Shown: positions 36,981-47,757, numbered from the stretch's first letter. The stretch: 64,000 bases of DNA from Pseudomonas putida (GCF_001941965.1 NZ_MKZO01000012.1:248001-312000); one strand, 5' to 3'. Numbers and translations: made by a program. The notes: generated from the sequence alone by a model not told the origin.

Positions 36981-37286
36981 TCAAGTGATATCGAAGAGTT
37001 TTTCGAAGTTGGAGATCGCCAGGATCTTGCGCACATCGGAGTTGGTGTTGATCACCCGGATATCGGAATTGTCGCCGCCGGCATGGTCGCGCAGCAGCAG
37101 GAGCATGCCCAGGGCCGAGCTGTCGAGGTAGGTCGCGTCGCGAAGGTCGACATCGAAGCTGTCGGGGCGCACCGACGTGCGCTCGTAGGATTCGCGAAAT
37201 TCCTGATGCTTGCCGAAATCGAAACGGCCCTTGATGCGGATCGTCAGCTTTTTCCCGTCCTGGGACAACTCGGTTTCAACAGCCAT
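36981..37286 (-). CDS. hsbA: anti-sigma factor antagonist HsbA (STAS domain)
   Basis: 101 residues. STAS domain with the phosphorylatable serine at position 56 (ATYLDSSALGMLLLL). In P. aeruginosa unphosphorylated HsbA binds FlgM and frees FliA, while phosphorylated HsbA favours HsbD and c-di-GMP output. flgM and hsbD are not in this window. Nine bases before hsbR. Confidence 0.94.
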   Translation of the reverse strand: MAVETELSQDGKKLTIRIKGRFDFGKHQEFRESYERTSVRPDSFDVDLRDATYLDSSALGMLLLLRDHAGGDNSDIRVINTNSDVRKILAISNFEKLFDIT

Positions 37287-37380
37287 GTCGGCGCTTCCTT
37301 CGAAGGTGGCGAGTGCGGTCCTCTAGAAGGTTTAGCAGGCACTGCCAAGGGCGGCAAGGCGCGCCGACCAGTGCGCGGGG

Positions 37381-37833
37381 TCAGAAGCGGTCGTGCCGTG
37401 GCAGACGCTGCGAGAGCTCGTCGAGCAGCTTCTGCTCGCGCTTGTCCTCGAGCATCCGGGCTTCCTCGATATAGCGCTGGACCAGCTTGCGCAGGCCCTC
37501 GACCCGGGCATAGGCCTCCTGCCAGGTGCCACGGGCGCTGTTGAGATTGTTCTGGTGCCAGACCAGGCTCTGGTGCTGCTGCGCCACCGCCGTGTCGAGC
37601 TGGCCGAGAAAGCGCTGGAAACCCACCAGCCACTTGCCCGACACGCCCTGGCTGCCGCGCTGCATCCATTGCTGCTGGTAATCGCTGCGGAACTGGTCGA
37701 GTTCGGCGAGCTTGGCCTGGGCCTGGTTGACCTGCTGCTGGAAGTGCCCGAGGCGCTGGGCGGCCTTGCGCTCGGCGTCCTCGGCCATTTCCACTACCGG
37801 GGCCAGGCGGGCAGCACGACTGGGCTGGGCCAT
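37381..37833 (-). CDS. fliJ: flagellar export protein FliJ
   Basis: 150 residues, almost entirely coiled coil, rich in Gln, Arg and Leu. The stalk protein of the FliH-FliI-FliJ ATPase complex that couples it to FlhA. Starts six bases after fliI. Ends at the right border of the hptB module. Confidence 0.92.
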   Translation of the reverse strand: MAQPSRAARLAPVVEMAEDAERKAAQRLGHFQQQVNQAQAKLAELDQFRSDYQQQWMQRGSQGVSGKWLVGFQRFLGQLDTAVAQQHQSLVWHQNNLNSARGTWQEAYARVEGLRKLVQRYIEEARMLEDKREQKLLDELSQRLPRHDRF

Positions 37834-37839
37834 GGTCTA

Positions 37840-39198
37840 TCAGCCCGCGGTCAGCGGGGTGAACACCGCTGCCAGTTGCTCGCGGCTCTGCTCCTGGCTG
37901 ACGTTTTCGTTCAGCCCCTGGCGCAGGTAATGCACGAGGCGCGGTTGCAGGGAAATGGCCAGGTCGGTTTCCTTGTCGCCGCCGGCGACATAGGCGCCGA
38001 CGCTGATCAGGTCGCGGCTCTGCGACAGGCGCGACCACAGCTGCTTGAACGACTGGGCCTGGGTCATCTGCTCGGGCGTGACCACCTGCGGCATGACCCG
38101 GCTGATGGACGCCTCGATGTCGATGGCCGGGTAATGCCCCTCCTCCGCCAGGCGCCGCGACAGGACGATATGGCCGTCGAGCACACCCCGCGCCGAGTCG
38201 GCGATCGGGTCCTGCTGGTCATCACCCTCGGACAGCACGGTATAGAAAGCGGTGATCGAACCACCACCGGCCTCGCCGTTACCGGCGCGCTCCACCAGCT
38301 TGGGCAGCTTGGCGAACACCGAAGGCGGATAACCCTTGGTCGCCGGCGGCTCGCCGATGGCCAGGGCGATTTCCCGCTGGGCCTGGGCAAACCGGGTCAG
38401 GGAGTCCATCAGCAACAGGACATTCTTGCCCTTGTCGCGGAAATACTCGGCGATCCGCGTGCAGTACATCGCCGCACGCAGGCGCATCAGCGGCGCATCA
38501 TCCGCCGGCGAGGCCACCACCACCGAGCGCTTGAGGCCCTCGGTGCCGAGGATGTGCTCGATGAACTCCTTTACCTCGCGACCCCGTTCGCCGATCAGCC
38601 CGACCACGATGATGTCGGCCTCGGTAAAGCGGGTCATCATCCCCAGCAACACCGATTTACCCACACCGGTACCGGCGAACAGGCCGAGACGCTGGCCGCG
38701 GCCGACGGTGAGCAGGCCGTTGATGCTGCGGATGCCGACGTCGAGCGGCTGGCTGATGGGATCACGGTTCAGCGGGTTGATGGTCGGGCCGTCCATCGGC
38801 ACCCAGTCCTCGGCCTTCATCCCGCCCTTGCCGTCGAGGGCGCGGCCGGCACCGTCCAGCACCCGGCCGAGCATGCTCATGCCCATGGGCAGGCGGCCGC
38901 TGTCATCCAGCGGCACCACCCGCGCCCCCGGGGCGATCCCGGCGACGCTGCCCACCGGCATCAGGAACACCTTGCCGCCGGCAAAGCCCATGACTTCGGC
39001 CTCGACTTCCACCGGGTGGTAGCTGTCGTCGTTGATGACCATGCAGCGGCTGCCAATGGCGGCGCGCAGGCCCTCGGCCTCCAGGGTCAGGCCGACCATG
39101 CGCAGCAGGCGGCCTTCCACCACCGGCTGGCCGGGCAGGCGGATGGCGTCGGCGTAGGTGCCCAGACGCTTGGCAAAACTGGTGCGATCAAGGCGCAT
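37840..39198 (-). CDS. fliI: flagellum-specific ATPase FliI
   Basis: 452 residues. F1-beta-like ATPase energising flagellar export. Walker [10 protein letters not shown], then Walker B region [22 protein letters not shown], and the conserved [15 protein letters not shown]. The ATG at 39198 overlaps the fliH 3' end by 11 bases; the longer reading to 39288 is rejected because it lies inside fliH. Confidence 0.96.
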   Translation of the reverse strand: MRLDRTSFAKRLGTYADAIRLPGQPVVEGRLLRMVGLTLEAEGLRAAIGSRCMVINDDSYHPVEVEAEVMGFAGGKVFLMPVGSVAGIAPGARVVPLDDSGRLPMGMSMLGRVLDGAGRALDGKGGMKAEDWVPMDGPTINPLNRDPISQPLDVGIRSINGLLTVGRGQRLGLFAGTGVGKSVLLGMMTRFTEADIIVVGLIGERGREVKEFIEHILGTEGLKRSVVVASPADDAPLMRLRAAMYCTRIAEYFRDKGKNVLLLMDSLTRFAQAQREIALAIGEPPATKGYPPSVFAKLPKLVERAGNGEAGGGSITAFYTVLSEGDDQQDPIADSARGVLDGHIVLSRRLAEEGHYPAIDIEASISRVMPQVVTPEQMTQAQSFKQLWSRLSQSRDLISVGAYVAGGDKETDLAISLQPRLVHYLRQGLNENVSQEQSREQLAAVFTPLTAG

Positions 39199-39979
39199 CG
39201 CTGGTTTCCGTTTCCCCTGCCGGCACCTTGGGCGGGTCCTGCAGTTCGATATGCAGGTCCGGCTCGGCCGGGTGCAGGCCCTGGTCATGCAGTTGGTCGA
39301 ACAGTTGCTTCACTGCCTTTTCGACACGGGTTTCCATGGTCGCGTCGATACGACTGTGGGCGGTTTCGATCCAGCAGCCACCCGGCTGCAGGGAATCGTC
39401 TTCGAGCAGGCGCCAGTTTTCCTCATGGCGGGCACGCAGGGCCTTGGCCAGTTCGAAATCCTGGGGATTGAGGTGAATGCGGATGTTCTCGGCGCCCATG
39501 GGCAGCAGTTTCAGGGCTTCACGCAGGACATGGGTGATCTGGCTGGAATCGGTTTTCAGCTCGCGACCGATGACTTCCCGGGCAATGTGGTTGACCAGGT
39601 GCACCAGGTGCTTCTCGATCTGCGCATCCTGCTCGGCAATAGGCTCCAGCAGATGCCCCATCAACTGCTCCAGGCTTTGCAGGCGGGCATTCAGGGCCAC
39701 CTCGGCTTCCTGCCGGACCTTGAGCTGGGTGCTGTGGAAACCCTCGCGCTCGCCGGTGGCGAAGCCTTCGTTGTAGGCCTCCTGGCGGATGCTTTCGAGC
39801 TCTTCGAGGGTCAGTGGCTGGACTTCCTCCAGCGGGACTTCCTCGACCACTTCTTCCGGCTCGGGCTCGGGTTCCGGCGCAGGCTCCGGCTCCGGGTCGA
39901 AACTGGGCAGCGCCCAGCGATCGAACCCCTCGAGGTCGCGGGCGCGGATCAGTTCACTGAGATGTTCGTTGGTCGACAT
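39188..39979 (-). CDS. fliH: flagellar assembly protein FliH
   Basis: 263 residues. Negative regulator/tether of FliI at the C-ring. A Pro-Glu repeat region (residues about 28-48) follows an N-terminal FliN-binding segment containing Trp22; then a long helical part with [15 protein letters not shown], and a C-terminal FliI-binding domain. Separated from fliG by 107 bases containing a strong hairpin. Confidence 0.93.
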   Translation of the reverse strand: MSTNEHLSELIRARDLEGFDRWALPSFDPEPEPAPEPEPEPEEVVEEVPLEEVQPLTLEELESIRQEAYNEGFATGEREGFHSTQLKVRQEAEVALNARLQSLEQLMGHLLEPIAEQDAQIEKHLVHLVNHIAREVIGRELKTDSSQITHVLREALKLLPMGAENIRIHLNPQDFELAKALRARHEENWRLLEDDSLQPGGCWIETAHSRIDATMETRVEKAVKQLFDQLHDQGLHPAEPDLHIELQDPPKVPAGETETSDAP

Positions 39980-40051
39980 GATTCCATGCGCTCAAAAGTC
40001 GGTTTACGGATGATCCAAGCCCAGGCGGGCCACGGCAAGGGCTGCCTGGCA

Positions 40052-40083
40052 ATCGGCGCCGGCCCGCAAGGGCCGGCGCCGAT
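40052..40083 (-). other. 14-bp perfect hairpin between fliG and fliH
   Basis: ATCGGCGCCGGCCC (40052-40065) pairs without mismatch with 40070-40083 across a four-base loop, GCAA on the plus strand and TTGC in the minus-strand transcript. It begins four bases after the fliG stop. No T-run follows on the minus strand, so it is not a standard terminator; a processing or stability element that uncouples fliEFG from fliHIJ levels is inferred. Confidence 0.8.
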
Positions 40084-40086
40084 GCA

Positions 40087-41106
40087 TCAGATCATCTCTT
40101 CGGCACCTTTGCCGCCCAGCACGATCTCGCCGGCTTCGGCCATGCGGCGGGCGATGGTGAGGATTTCCTTCTGCGCGGTCTCGACGTCGCTGACACGAAC
40201 CGGGCCCTTGGCCTCCAGGTCGTCGCGCAGCAGCTCCGAGGCACGCTTGGACATGTTCTTGAAGATCTTGTCCTTGACCTTCTCGTCGGCGCCCTTGAGC
40301 GACACCACCAGCACATCGGAAGACACTTCGCGCAACAGCGCCTGGATACCGCGGTCGTCGACATCGGCCAGGTTGTTGAAGACGAACATGAGGTCTTCGA
40401 TCTGCTCGGAGAGGTCGCCGTCGATCTCGCGGATCGAGTCCATGAGCTGGCCTTCGACCGAACTGTCGAGGAAGTTCATGATGTCTGCAGCGCGCTTGAT
40501 ACCGCCCAGGGTGGTACGGGCGGCATTCGAGTTGCCGGAGAACTGCTTCTCGAGGATCTGGTTGAGTTCCTTCAGCGCCGCCGGCTGCACGGTGTTCAGC
40601 GACGAGACGCGCAGGATGATGTCCAGGCGCACCTTGTGGTCGAAGTTGCCGAGGACTTCACCGGCCTGGTCCGGATCGAGGTACGCGACGACGATCGCCT
40701 GGATCTGCGGGTGCTCGTAACGAATCACGTCGGCGACGGCGCGGGGTTCCATCCACTTCAGGCTGTCCAGGCCGCTGGTGTTGCCACCCAGCAGGATCCG
40801 GTCGATCAGGCCGTTGGCCTTGTCCTCGCCGAGGGCCTGGGTCAGCATCTTGCGGATGTAGCCATCGGAGCCGACGCCCAGGCTGGTCTGGTCGCCGACG
40901 ATCTCGACGAACTCGCTCATCACCTGCTCGACCTGCTCGCGATGGACGTTGCCCATCTGCGCCATGGCCACGCCTACGCGCTGGACCTCTTTCGGCCCCA
41001 TGTGCCGCAGTACCTGCGCGGCGTCGGTCTCGCCCAGCGACAGCAACAGGATGGCTGCCTTGTCGACGCGGGTGAGCTTGGAAGTCAGGGCTCGATTGTC
41101 ACTCAT
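40087..41106 (-). CDS. fliG: flagellar motor switch protein FliG
   Basis: 339 residues. N-terminal FliF-binding domain, middle domain with the EHPQ motif (YEHPQIQAIV), and C-terminal torque domain with the charged helix (RGIQALLREVSSDVLVVSLKGADEKVKDKI). Overlaps fliF by eight bases. Normal length. Confidence 0.96.
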   Translation of the reverse strand: MSDNRALTSKLTRVDKAAILLLSLGETDAAQVLRHMGPKEVQRVGVAMAQMGNVHREQVEQVMSEFVEIVGDQTSLGVGSDGYIRKMLTQALGEDKANGLIDRILLGGNTSGLDSLKWMEPRAVADVIRYEHPQIQAIVVAYLDPDQAGEVLGNFDHKVRLDIILRVSSLNTVQPAALKELNQILEKQFSGNSNAARTTLGGIKRAADIMNFLDSSVEGQLMDSIREIDGDLSEQIEDLMFVFNNLADVDDRGIQALLREVSSDVLVVSLKGADEKVKDKIFKNMSKRASELLRDDLEAKGPVRVSDVETAQKEILTIARRMAEAGEIVLGGKGAEEMI

Positions 41107-42880
41107 CGGCGTTGATCCACTCTTTCACGACCTGGGCCACGCGACCCGGGTCTTCTGCCACCAGACTCTTGATAGCGTTGAGCTGGGCGTCATAACCCTC
41201 GCTCGGACTAGGCAAGAGGATGCTTTGCGGACCACCCAGGCTGACACGGTCGCTCGGCATATCGCCGTCCAGACCGATCATGCCACCCAGCTCCATGTCG
41301 CTGTCGCTGCCACTCGACTGCCTGCCGCCGCCGGTGATGTTGTTGAGCACCGGACGCAGCACGCCGAACACCAGCACGAGGATGAACAGCACGCCGAGCA
41401 CTTGCTTGACGATGTCCCAGAACCACGGCTGCGAATAGAACGGGATCTCGGCGATGGCCTCGCCACGGTCGGCGGCGAACGGCACGTTGATCACGCTGAC
41501 GCTGTCGCCACGGCTGGCATCGAAGCCCACCGCGTCCTGGACCAGGCGGGTGAAGCGCGACAGGTCCTCGGCGCTCCACGGCACCGTGGTGGTGTTGCCG
41601 TTGGCCGGGTCGATCTTGACCTGGTCATCGACCACCACCGCCACCGACAGGCGGGTCAGGCGACCCTGCTGCTGGCGGGTGTGGCTGATGGAGCGGTCAA
41701 GCTCGAAGTTCTTGGTCGACTGCACGCGCTTGTCCGACGGATACGGCGCGAGCATCGGCTGGCCGGTGGCCGGGTCCATGACCTGCTGGCCATTGGCGTC
41801 GAGCAGTGGCTGGCCGGGCTGGATCGCTGCAGTTGCACCCGCAGCACCACCGGTGGTCTGCGGCGCAGTGGCCGGACCTGGCGGCTGATTGCTCAGGGCG
41901 CCCGGCACACCTTGCGGGCCGGAACTGCTGGAACGCTGTTCGTTGACCGACTGCTCGCTGCGCAGGGCCGGCTGGTCCGGGTTGAACTGCTCGGCGGTGG
42001 ATTCGACGGCACTGAAGTCCACGTCGGCGGACACTTCGGCCTTGTAGCGGTCGTTGCCCAGCACCGGCTGCAGGATGTTGTGCACCCGTTGGGTCATCAG
42101 CCCTTCCATGCGCCGGGTGTAGTCGAACTGCTTGCCGGCGACGGTGAGCTCGGTGTTTTCCAGCTGGCTGGAGAGCAGGTTGCCCTTCTGGTCGACCACG
42201 GTGACCTGGGACTTGTCCAGTTCGGGAACGCTGGTCGCCACCAGGTTGACGATGGCCATGACCTGGCCGGCTTCGAGGGCGCGACCTGGATACAGCTCGA
42301 CCAGAACCGAGGCACTCGGCTTGCGCTCGTCGCGCACGAACACCGAGCTTTTCGGGATGGCCAGGTGCACGCGGGCAGCCTTGACGTTGCTCAGGGAGGA
42401 CACGGTACGCGCCAGCTCGCCTTCCAGGCCGCGACGGTAGCGGGTGGCTTCCATGAACTGGCTGGTGCCGAGACCCTGTTCCTTGTCGAGGATCTCGAAG
42501 CCGACGTTGCCGTCGCTCGGTGCCACACCGGCGGCGGCCAGCTTCAGGCGGGCACGGGAAATGTCCTCGGCCTTGACCAGCAATGCACCGGAATTGGGCT
42601 CGACGTTGTAGGGGATGTCTGCGGCGGCCAGGGTTTCCATGACCTGCTTGGTGTCCATGCCGGAGAGGCTGCCGTACAGCGGACGGTAGTCCGGCTGCTG
42701 CGACCAGAGGACCACGGCGAAGCCGATGGCCACGCTGGCGGCCAGGCCGACCAGCAGGCCGATCTGGCGCAGCATGGGCATCTGCGAAATGTTTTCCAGG
42801 AACGACATGCCGAACAGCGGCGGTTTGGGCGCTGGCGGGCTGCCCTTGGCGGGCACGTTATCGACGACTGCATCGGCCAT
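41099..42880 (-). CDS. fliF: flagellar MS-ring protein FliF
   Basis: 593 residues. Two membrane helices (about 40-60 and 478-498) flank the large periplasmic ring-building region with a Pro/Gly/Gln-rich loop (about 310-370). The C-terminal cytoplasmic tail (SEGYDAQLNAIKSLVAEDPGRVAQVVKEWIN) binds FliG. Starts 15 bases after fliE. Confidence 0.96.
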   Translation of the reverse strand: MADAVVDNVPAKGSPPAPKPPLFGMSFLENISQMPMLRQIGLLVGLAASVAIGFAVVLWSQQPDYRPLYGSLSGMDTKQVMETLAAADIPYNVEPNSGALLVKAEDISRARLKLAAAGVAPSDGNVGFEILDKEQGLGTSQFMEATRYRRGLEGELARTVSSLSNVKAARVHLAIPKSSVFVRDERKPSASVLVELYPGRALEAGQVMAIVNLVATSVPELDKSQVTVVDQKGNLLSSQLENTELTVAGKQFDYTRRMEGLMTQRVHNILQPVLGNDRYKAEVSADVDFSAVESTAEQFNPDQPALRSEQSVNEQRSSSSGPQGVPGALSNQPPGPATAPQTTGGAAGATAAIQPGQPLLDANGQQVMDPATGQPMLAPYPSDKRVQSTKNFELDRSISHTRQQQGRLTRLSVAVVVDDQVKIDPANGNTTTVPWSAEDLSRFTRLVQDAVGFDASRGDSVSVINVPFAADRGEAIAEIPFYSQPWFWDIVKQVLGVLFILVLVFGVLRPVLNNITGGGRQSSGSDSDMELGGMIGLDGDMPSDRVSLGGPQSILLPSPSEGYDAQLNAIKSLVAEDPGRVAQVVKEWINADE

Positions 42881-42895
42881 GAATCAAATCCCGCC

Positions 42896-43225
42896 TTAAA
42901 CCGGCATCTGCATGATGTCTTGATACGACTGGACCAGCTTGTTGCGCACCTGCGTCAGGGCCTGGAACGAGACGCTGGCTTTCTGCGAGGCGATCATCAC
43001 GTCGGTCAGGTCGACGCCGCTCTTGCCGATTTCGAAGGCATTGGCCAGTTGGGTGGAGGCCTGCTGGGTCTCGCTGACCTTGTTGATCGCCTGGCCGAGC
43101 ATATCGGCGAAGTTGCTCTGCCCCAGTTCCGCTGGCGCCTGCACGGCCTTCGGTGCCGACATGGCTTCCGCCTGCATGGCACGCATGTCCAGCATCAACC
43201 GATTGAATTCAACACCTTGGCTCAT
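42896..43225 (-). CDS. fliE: flagellar hook-basal body protein FliE
   Basis: 109 residues. Links the MS ring to the rod. The C-terminal half holds the conserved segment [38 protein letters not shown]. First gene of fliEFGHIJ, preceded by a textbook sigma-54 promoter. Confidence 0.94.
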   Translation of the reverse strand: MSQGVEFNRLMLDMRAMQAEAMSAPKAVQAPAELGQSNFADMLGQAINKVSETQQASTQLANAFEIGKSGVDLTDVMIASQKASVSFQALTQVRNKLVQSYQDIMQMPV

Positions 43226-43288
43226 GAACTTCTCTCTCCGGGGGCCCGCATTTTTTTGACACTCACGCTGCGGCTGGTACAGGACATA

Positions 43289-43303
43289 GCAACAAGAGTG
43301 CCA
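43289..43303 (-). promoter_or_regulatory. sigma-54 promoter of fliE operon
   Basis: Minus-strand TGGCACTCTTGTTGC matches the sigma-54 consensus TGGCAC-N5-TTGC at every key base, with GG at 43301-43302 and GC at 43289-43290. Expected start near 43277, about 50 bases before the fliE ATG. In P. aeruginosa fliE is FleR- and RpoN-dependent; fleR is the next gene upstream. Confidence 0.88.
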
Positions 43304-43343
43304 GCTAGGCCCGACGATTATGCAAAACGATCAGCGACATCCT

Positions 43344-44741
43344 TCAAAGCCCCGTGGCATAAAGGCTGGCCTCGACATCCAGGCCCGCATCACGCATTTG
43401 TGCCAATTTGTAACGCAAGGTCCGCGGGCTGATGCCCAAACGCTCCGCGGCCTCCTTGCGGCGACCACGCTCGGCGCGAAGGGTGTCGATGATCATCTGG
43501 AATTCATGCCGGCGCAAGTCGTCTCCGAGCCCGCCAGCGTCCTCCGTTGCCGCCACCGCCGGCATCGCCGCAGGCCGCGCAGGCTGTGACGTTGGCGCCA
43601 GCGCGGGAAGCACACCGGCGAGGCAGAAATCCGCTGCCGCGATCACCCCGCCCTGCTGCAGGATCAGCGCCCGCTGGATCGCATTGTCCAGCTCGCGCAC
43701 GTTGCCCGGCCATGGATAACCCTGCAGGCAGGCCTTGGCTTCATCGGAGAGCCTAACCGGTGCGTGCTTCATTTTATTGACGTGGCGCAAGAGCAGGCGC
43801 TCGGCCAATGGCAAAATATCGGCGCTCCGTTCTCTCAACGGCCGCCAGGCCAGGGGGAACACCGACAGGCGATAGAACAGGTCTTCACGGAAACGCCCTG
43901 CCGCCACTTCGCCAGCCAGGTCGCGGTTGGTGGTGGCGACCACCCGGATATCCAGGGGTATCGGCTTGCGCCCGCCGACCCGCTCCACTTCCCTCTCCTG
44001 CAGAACCCGCAGCAGCTTGGCCTGCAGGCCCAGGGGCATCTCGGAAATCTCGTCCAGCAGCAACGTGCCACCGTCGGCCTGCTCGAACTTGCCCGCCTGG
44101 GCGGCGATAGCCCCGGTGAACGAACCCTTTTCATGGCCGAACAGCGTGGCTTCGAGCATGTTGTCGGGGATCGCCGCGCAATTGATGGCGACGAAGGCCT
44201 GCTCGGCCCGTGGCGACTGCTGGTGAATGTAGCGGGCAAGGACTTCCTTGCCGGTGCCCGACTCGCCGGAAATCAACACCGTGGAATCACTGCGGGCGAC
44301 CCGCGCGGCCAGTTCCAGCAACTGCGCGCTGGCCGGCTCCCGGGCTACCGGACCTTCGGCATCAGCGCCACTGGCAGCGCCGAGGGCGTGGCGGGCGACC
44401 AGCTCCAGCAGCGCCTTCGGCTCGAACGGCTTGACCAGGTAATCGGCGGCACCCTGACGGATCGCATCCACTGCCCGCTCTACGGCCGCGTGGGCGGTCA
44501 TCAGCAGTACCGGCAAGTGCGGCTGGCTGGCACGCAGCCGGGCAAGCAACTGGTGGCCGTCCATGCCCGGCATGTTGACGTCGCTGACCACCAGGCTGAA
44601 GGACTCGCCGGCCACCATCTCCAGCGCTTGCTCGGCGGAGCCCGCAGCACGCCAGGTGAAACCGCCCAGTTCCAGGGTGTCACCCAGCGCCTCGCGTAGC
44701 GCACGGTCGTCCTCGACCAGCAGCACCTTGATCCGGCTCAT
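43344..44741 (-). CDS. fleR: sigma-54 response regulator FleR
   Basis: 465 residues. Receiver domain with phospho-acceptor Asp54 (VVSDVNMPGMDG), AAA+ domain (about 135-365; Walker [10 protein letters not shown], Walker B-type GGTLLLDEISEMP) and a Fis-type helix-turn-helix at the C-terminus (KEAAERLGISPRTLRYKLAQM). The sigma-54 contact loop reads GSFTGA instead of the common GAFTGA. Overlaps fleS by four bases. Activates class III flagellar genes. Confidence 0.95.
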   Translation of the reverse strand: MSRIKVLLVEDDRALREALGDTLELGGFTWRAAGSAEQALEMVAGESFSLVVSDVNMPGMDGHQLLARLRASQPHLPVLLMTAHAAVERAVDAIRQGAADYLVKPFEPKALLELVARHALGAASGADAEGPVAREPASAQLLELAARVARSDSTVLISGESGTGKEVLARYIHQQSPRAEQAFVAINCAAIPDNMLEATLFGHEKGSFTGAIAAQAGKFEQADGGTLLLDEISEMPLGLQAKLLRVLQEREVERVGGRKPIPLDIRVVATTNRDLAGEVAAGRFREDLFYRLSVFPLAWRPLRERSADILPLAERLLLRHVNKMKHAPVRLSDEAKACLQGYPWPGNVRELDNAIQRALILQQGGVIAAADFCLAGVLPALAPTSQPARPAAMPAVAATEDAGGLGDDLRRHEFQMIIDTLRAERGRRKEAAERLGISPRTLRYKLAQMRDAGLDVEASLYATGL

Positions 44742-45931
44742 GCGTCACCGCCAATCAGCGGCAGGCTGACGATGGCGCAGGTGCCGCGCCCCTTGCGCGA
44801 ACGCAGGTGCAACTCGCCCTGATGGGCCCGGGCCACCGCCGTGACCACCGCCAGGCCAAGCCCGGTGCCGGTGGCCTTGGTGGTCAGAAACGGTTCGCCG
44901 AGCCGGCGCAGCAGGTCGGTGTCGATACCACTGCCGGCATCGCTGATGCACAGGCGCAACGTGGTACCACGACGGTACAGGTGGATCTTCAGACGGGCGC
45001 AACCGGCGCTGGCCTGCAAGGCGTTTTCCAGCAGATTGAGCAGCGCGCCAACCAGGGTGTCGCGGTTGCACAGCAACTCGCCCAGGTGACTGTCGCACTG
45101 CCAGCGCACATTGTGCCCATGAACCTGGGTCTGCGCCGCCTGCTGCAGGGCCTGGAACAACGCTTTCGGGGTCAGGCGGTCGGTCAGCGGCAGCTCGCCA
45201 CGGGCGAACACCAGCATGTCGCGGACCTGGTGCTCCAGCTCGTGCAGGCGCTCCTTGAGGCTGCCGGCGAAACGCTGGCGGGTCTCCAGCGGCAGGTCCT
45301 GCTCGCTCAGATGACTGGCGTAGAGCATGGCGGTGGAGAGCGGCGTGCGGATCTGGTGGGCCAGCGACGCGACCATCCGGCCCAGGGTCGACAGGCGTTC
45401 GTGGCGGGCCAGTTGGTCCTGCAGACGGCGGGTTTCGGTCAGATCGTTGAGCAGCACCAACTGCCCCGGCTCGGCATCCAGCGAGCGCGTTGAAATCGAC
45501 AGCCGGCGCCCATCGCGCAGGGAGATCTCGTGACCGTCATCTTCGCGGGGGGCAAAACTGCGGGCGATCACCTGCCGCCACAGCTCGCCGACCAGGGGCT
45601 CGCCCAGCAGCTCGCAGGCCGCCGGGTTGGCTTCACGCACCAGCCCGTGGCCATCGATCACGATGACGCCGCCAGGCAACAGGGCCAGCAGGTTCTGCAG
45701 ACGGTTGGCCAGGCGCTCCTTCTCTGCCAGCTCGGTCATGCGCTGGGCACTGACCACTGCCAGCTCACCCTTGAGCTCGGTGACCCGGGCTTCGAGCAGG
45801 TTGTAGGACTGGCTGAGCTGGCTGGACATCTGGTCGAACAGGGCAAACGCCTGCTCCAGGCCGACACGGCTCTGCTGCTCGGCAGCGTCCGCGCGTTGCG
45901 GCTCGGGGGAATTGATGGCGGCGTGGGGCAT
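44738..45931 (-). CDS. fleS: flagellar sensor kinase FleS
   Basis: 397 residues from the ATG at 45931 (an ATG five codons upstream, 45946, is also possible). Soluble kinase without membrane helices: coiled coil, PAS domain (about 80-190; GGVIVIDGHGLVREANPAACELLG), HisKA with the phospho-His in SLAHQIRTPLSTAM, and HATPase (NLLENALQAS, ISDAGSGID, GTGLGLAVV). Partner of FleR. Confidence 0.94.
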   Translation of the reverse strand: MPHAAINSPEPQRADAAEQQSRVGLEQAFALFDQMSSQLSQSYNLLEARVTELKGELAVVSAQRMTELAEKERLANRLQNLLALLPGGVIVIDGHGLVREANPAACELLGEPLVGELWRQVIARSFAPREDDGHEISLRDGRRLSISTRSLDAEPGQLVLLNDLTETRRLQDQLARHERLSTLGRMVASLAHQIRTPLSTAMLYASHLSEQDLPLETRQRFAGSLKERLHELEHQVRDMLVFARGELPLTDRLTPKALFQALQQAAQTQVHGHNVRWQCDSHLGELLCNRDTLVGALLNLLENALQASAGCARLKIHLYRRGTTLRLCISDAGSGIDTDLLRRLGEPFLTTKATGTGLGLAVVTAVARAHQGELHLRSRKGRGTCAIVSLPLIGGDA

Positions 45932-45984
45932 CGTGCTCTCTCGCATGGCTTACCGTCATAAAACGGTATGTTGAGAGCGGTATA

Positions 45985-45998
45985 GCAATAGCCATGCC
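45985..45998 (-). promoter_or_regulatory. sigma-54 promoter of fleSR (predicted)
   Basis: Minus-strand GGCATGGCTATTGC has GG (45997-45998) and GC (45985-45986) at exact -24/-12 spacing, preceded by C rather than T. Expected start near 45974, about 43 bases before the fleS ATG. It overlaps one arm of a perfect 10-bp inverted repeat (45994-46003 with 46006-46015). fleSR is FleQ/RpoN-dependent in P. aeruginosa. Confidence 0.72.
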
Positions 45999-46031
45999 GG
46001 AAACTTTTCCGGCATACCCGCCGAAACCGAC

Positions 46032-46053
46032 AAGGCCCGCAGATGCGGGCCTT
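46032..46053 (-). terminator. terminator-like hairpin after fleQ
   Basis: AAGGCCCGCA (46032-46041) pairs perfectly with TGCGGGCCTT (46044-46053) with two bases between, so the working stem is a little shorter. It lies 60 bases beyond the fleQ stop. The downstream T-run on the minus strand is weak (TTGTCGGTTT). Confidence 0.6.
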
Positions 46054-46112
46054 TACCGGACAAAAAACAAGGGTTTTATGACAGCGAACGAACGGGCCGC
46101 CAACAGCAGGCG

Positions 46113-47588
<1,476 letters not shown>

Positions 47589-47617
47589 GCAATAGCAACT
47601 TCCCTAGTCAACTCGAG

Positions 47618-47631
47618 GCCCTTCGAAGGGC
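47618..47631. promoter_or_regulatory. perfect 14-bp palindrome in the fleQ leader
   Basis: GCCCTTCGAAGGGC is self-complementary over 14 bases and lies 30 bases upstream of the fleQ ATG, downstream of the predicted promoter. It could be an operator or a small mRNA hairpin that affects fleQ translation. No known operator matches that I can name. Confidence 0.5.
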
Positions 47632-47676
47632 ATGCTCGACATCATTCCGACTGAACGGTCAGTGTTCCGACGTCTG

Positions 47677-47733
47677 AAATTAGAAAACAGCCACTAGTTA
47701 AGTCAAAAAACGCTTAATAGTCAAATTTATGGC
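47677..47733 (-). promoter_or_regulatory. fleQ promoter region with FleQ-box-like site
   Basis: On the minus strand TTGACT (47701-47706) and TAATTT (47677-47682) are 18 bases apart and fit a sigma-70 promoter. Just upstream GCCATAAATTTGAC (47720-47733) agrees with the FleQ-box consensus GTCAATAAATTGAC at 10 of 14 bases. In P. aeruginosa fleQ is read by sigma-70 and controlled by Vfr. Confidence 0.45.
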
Positions 47734-47757
47734 GCGCGACTGATTTTCGATCAACCG

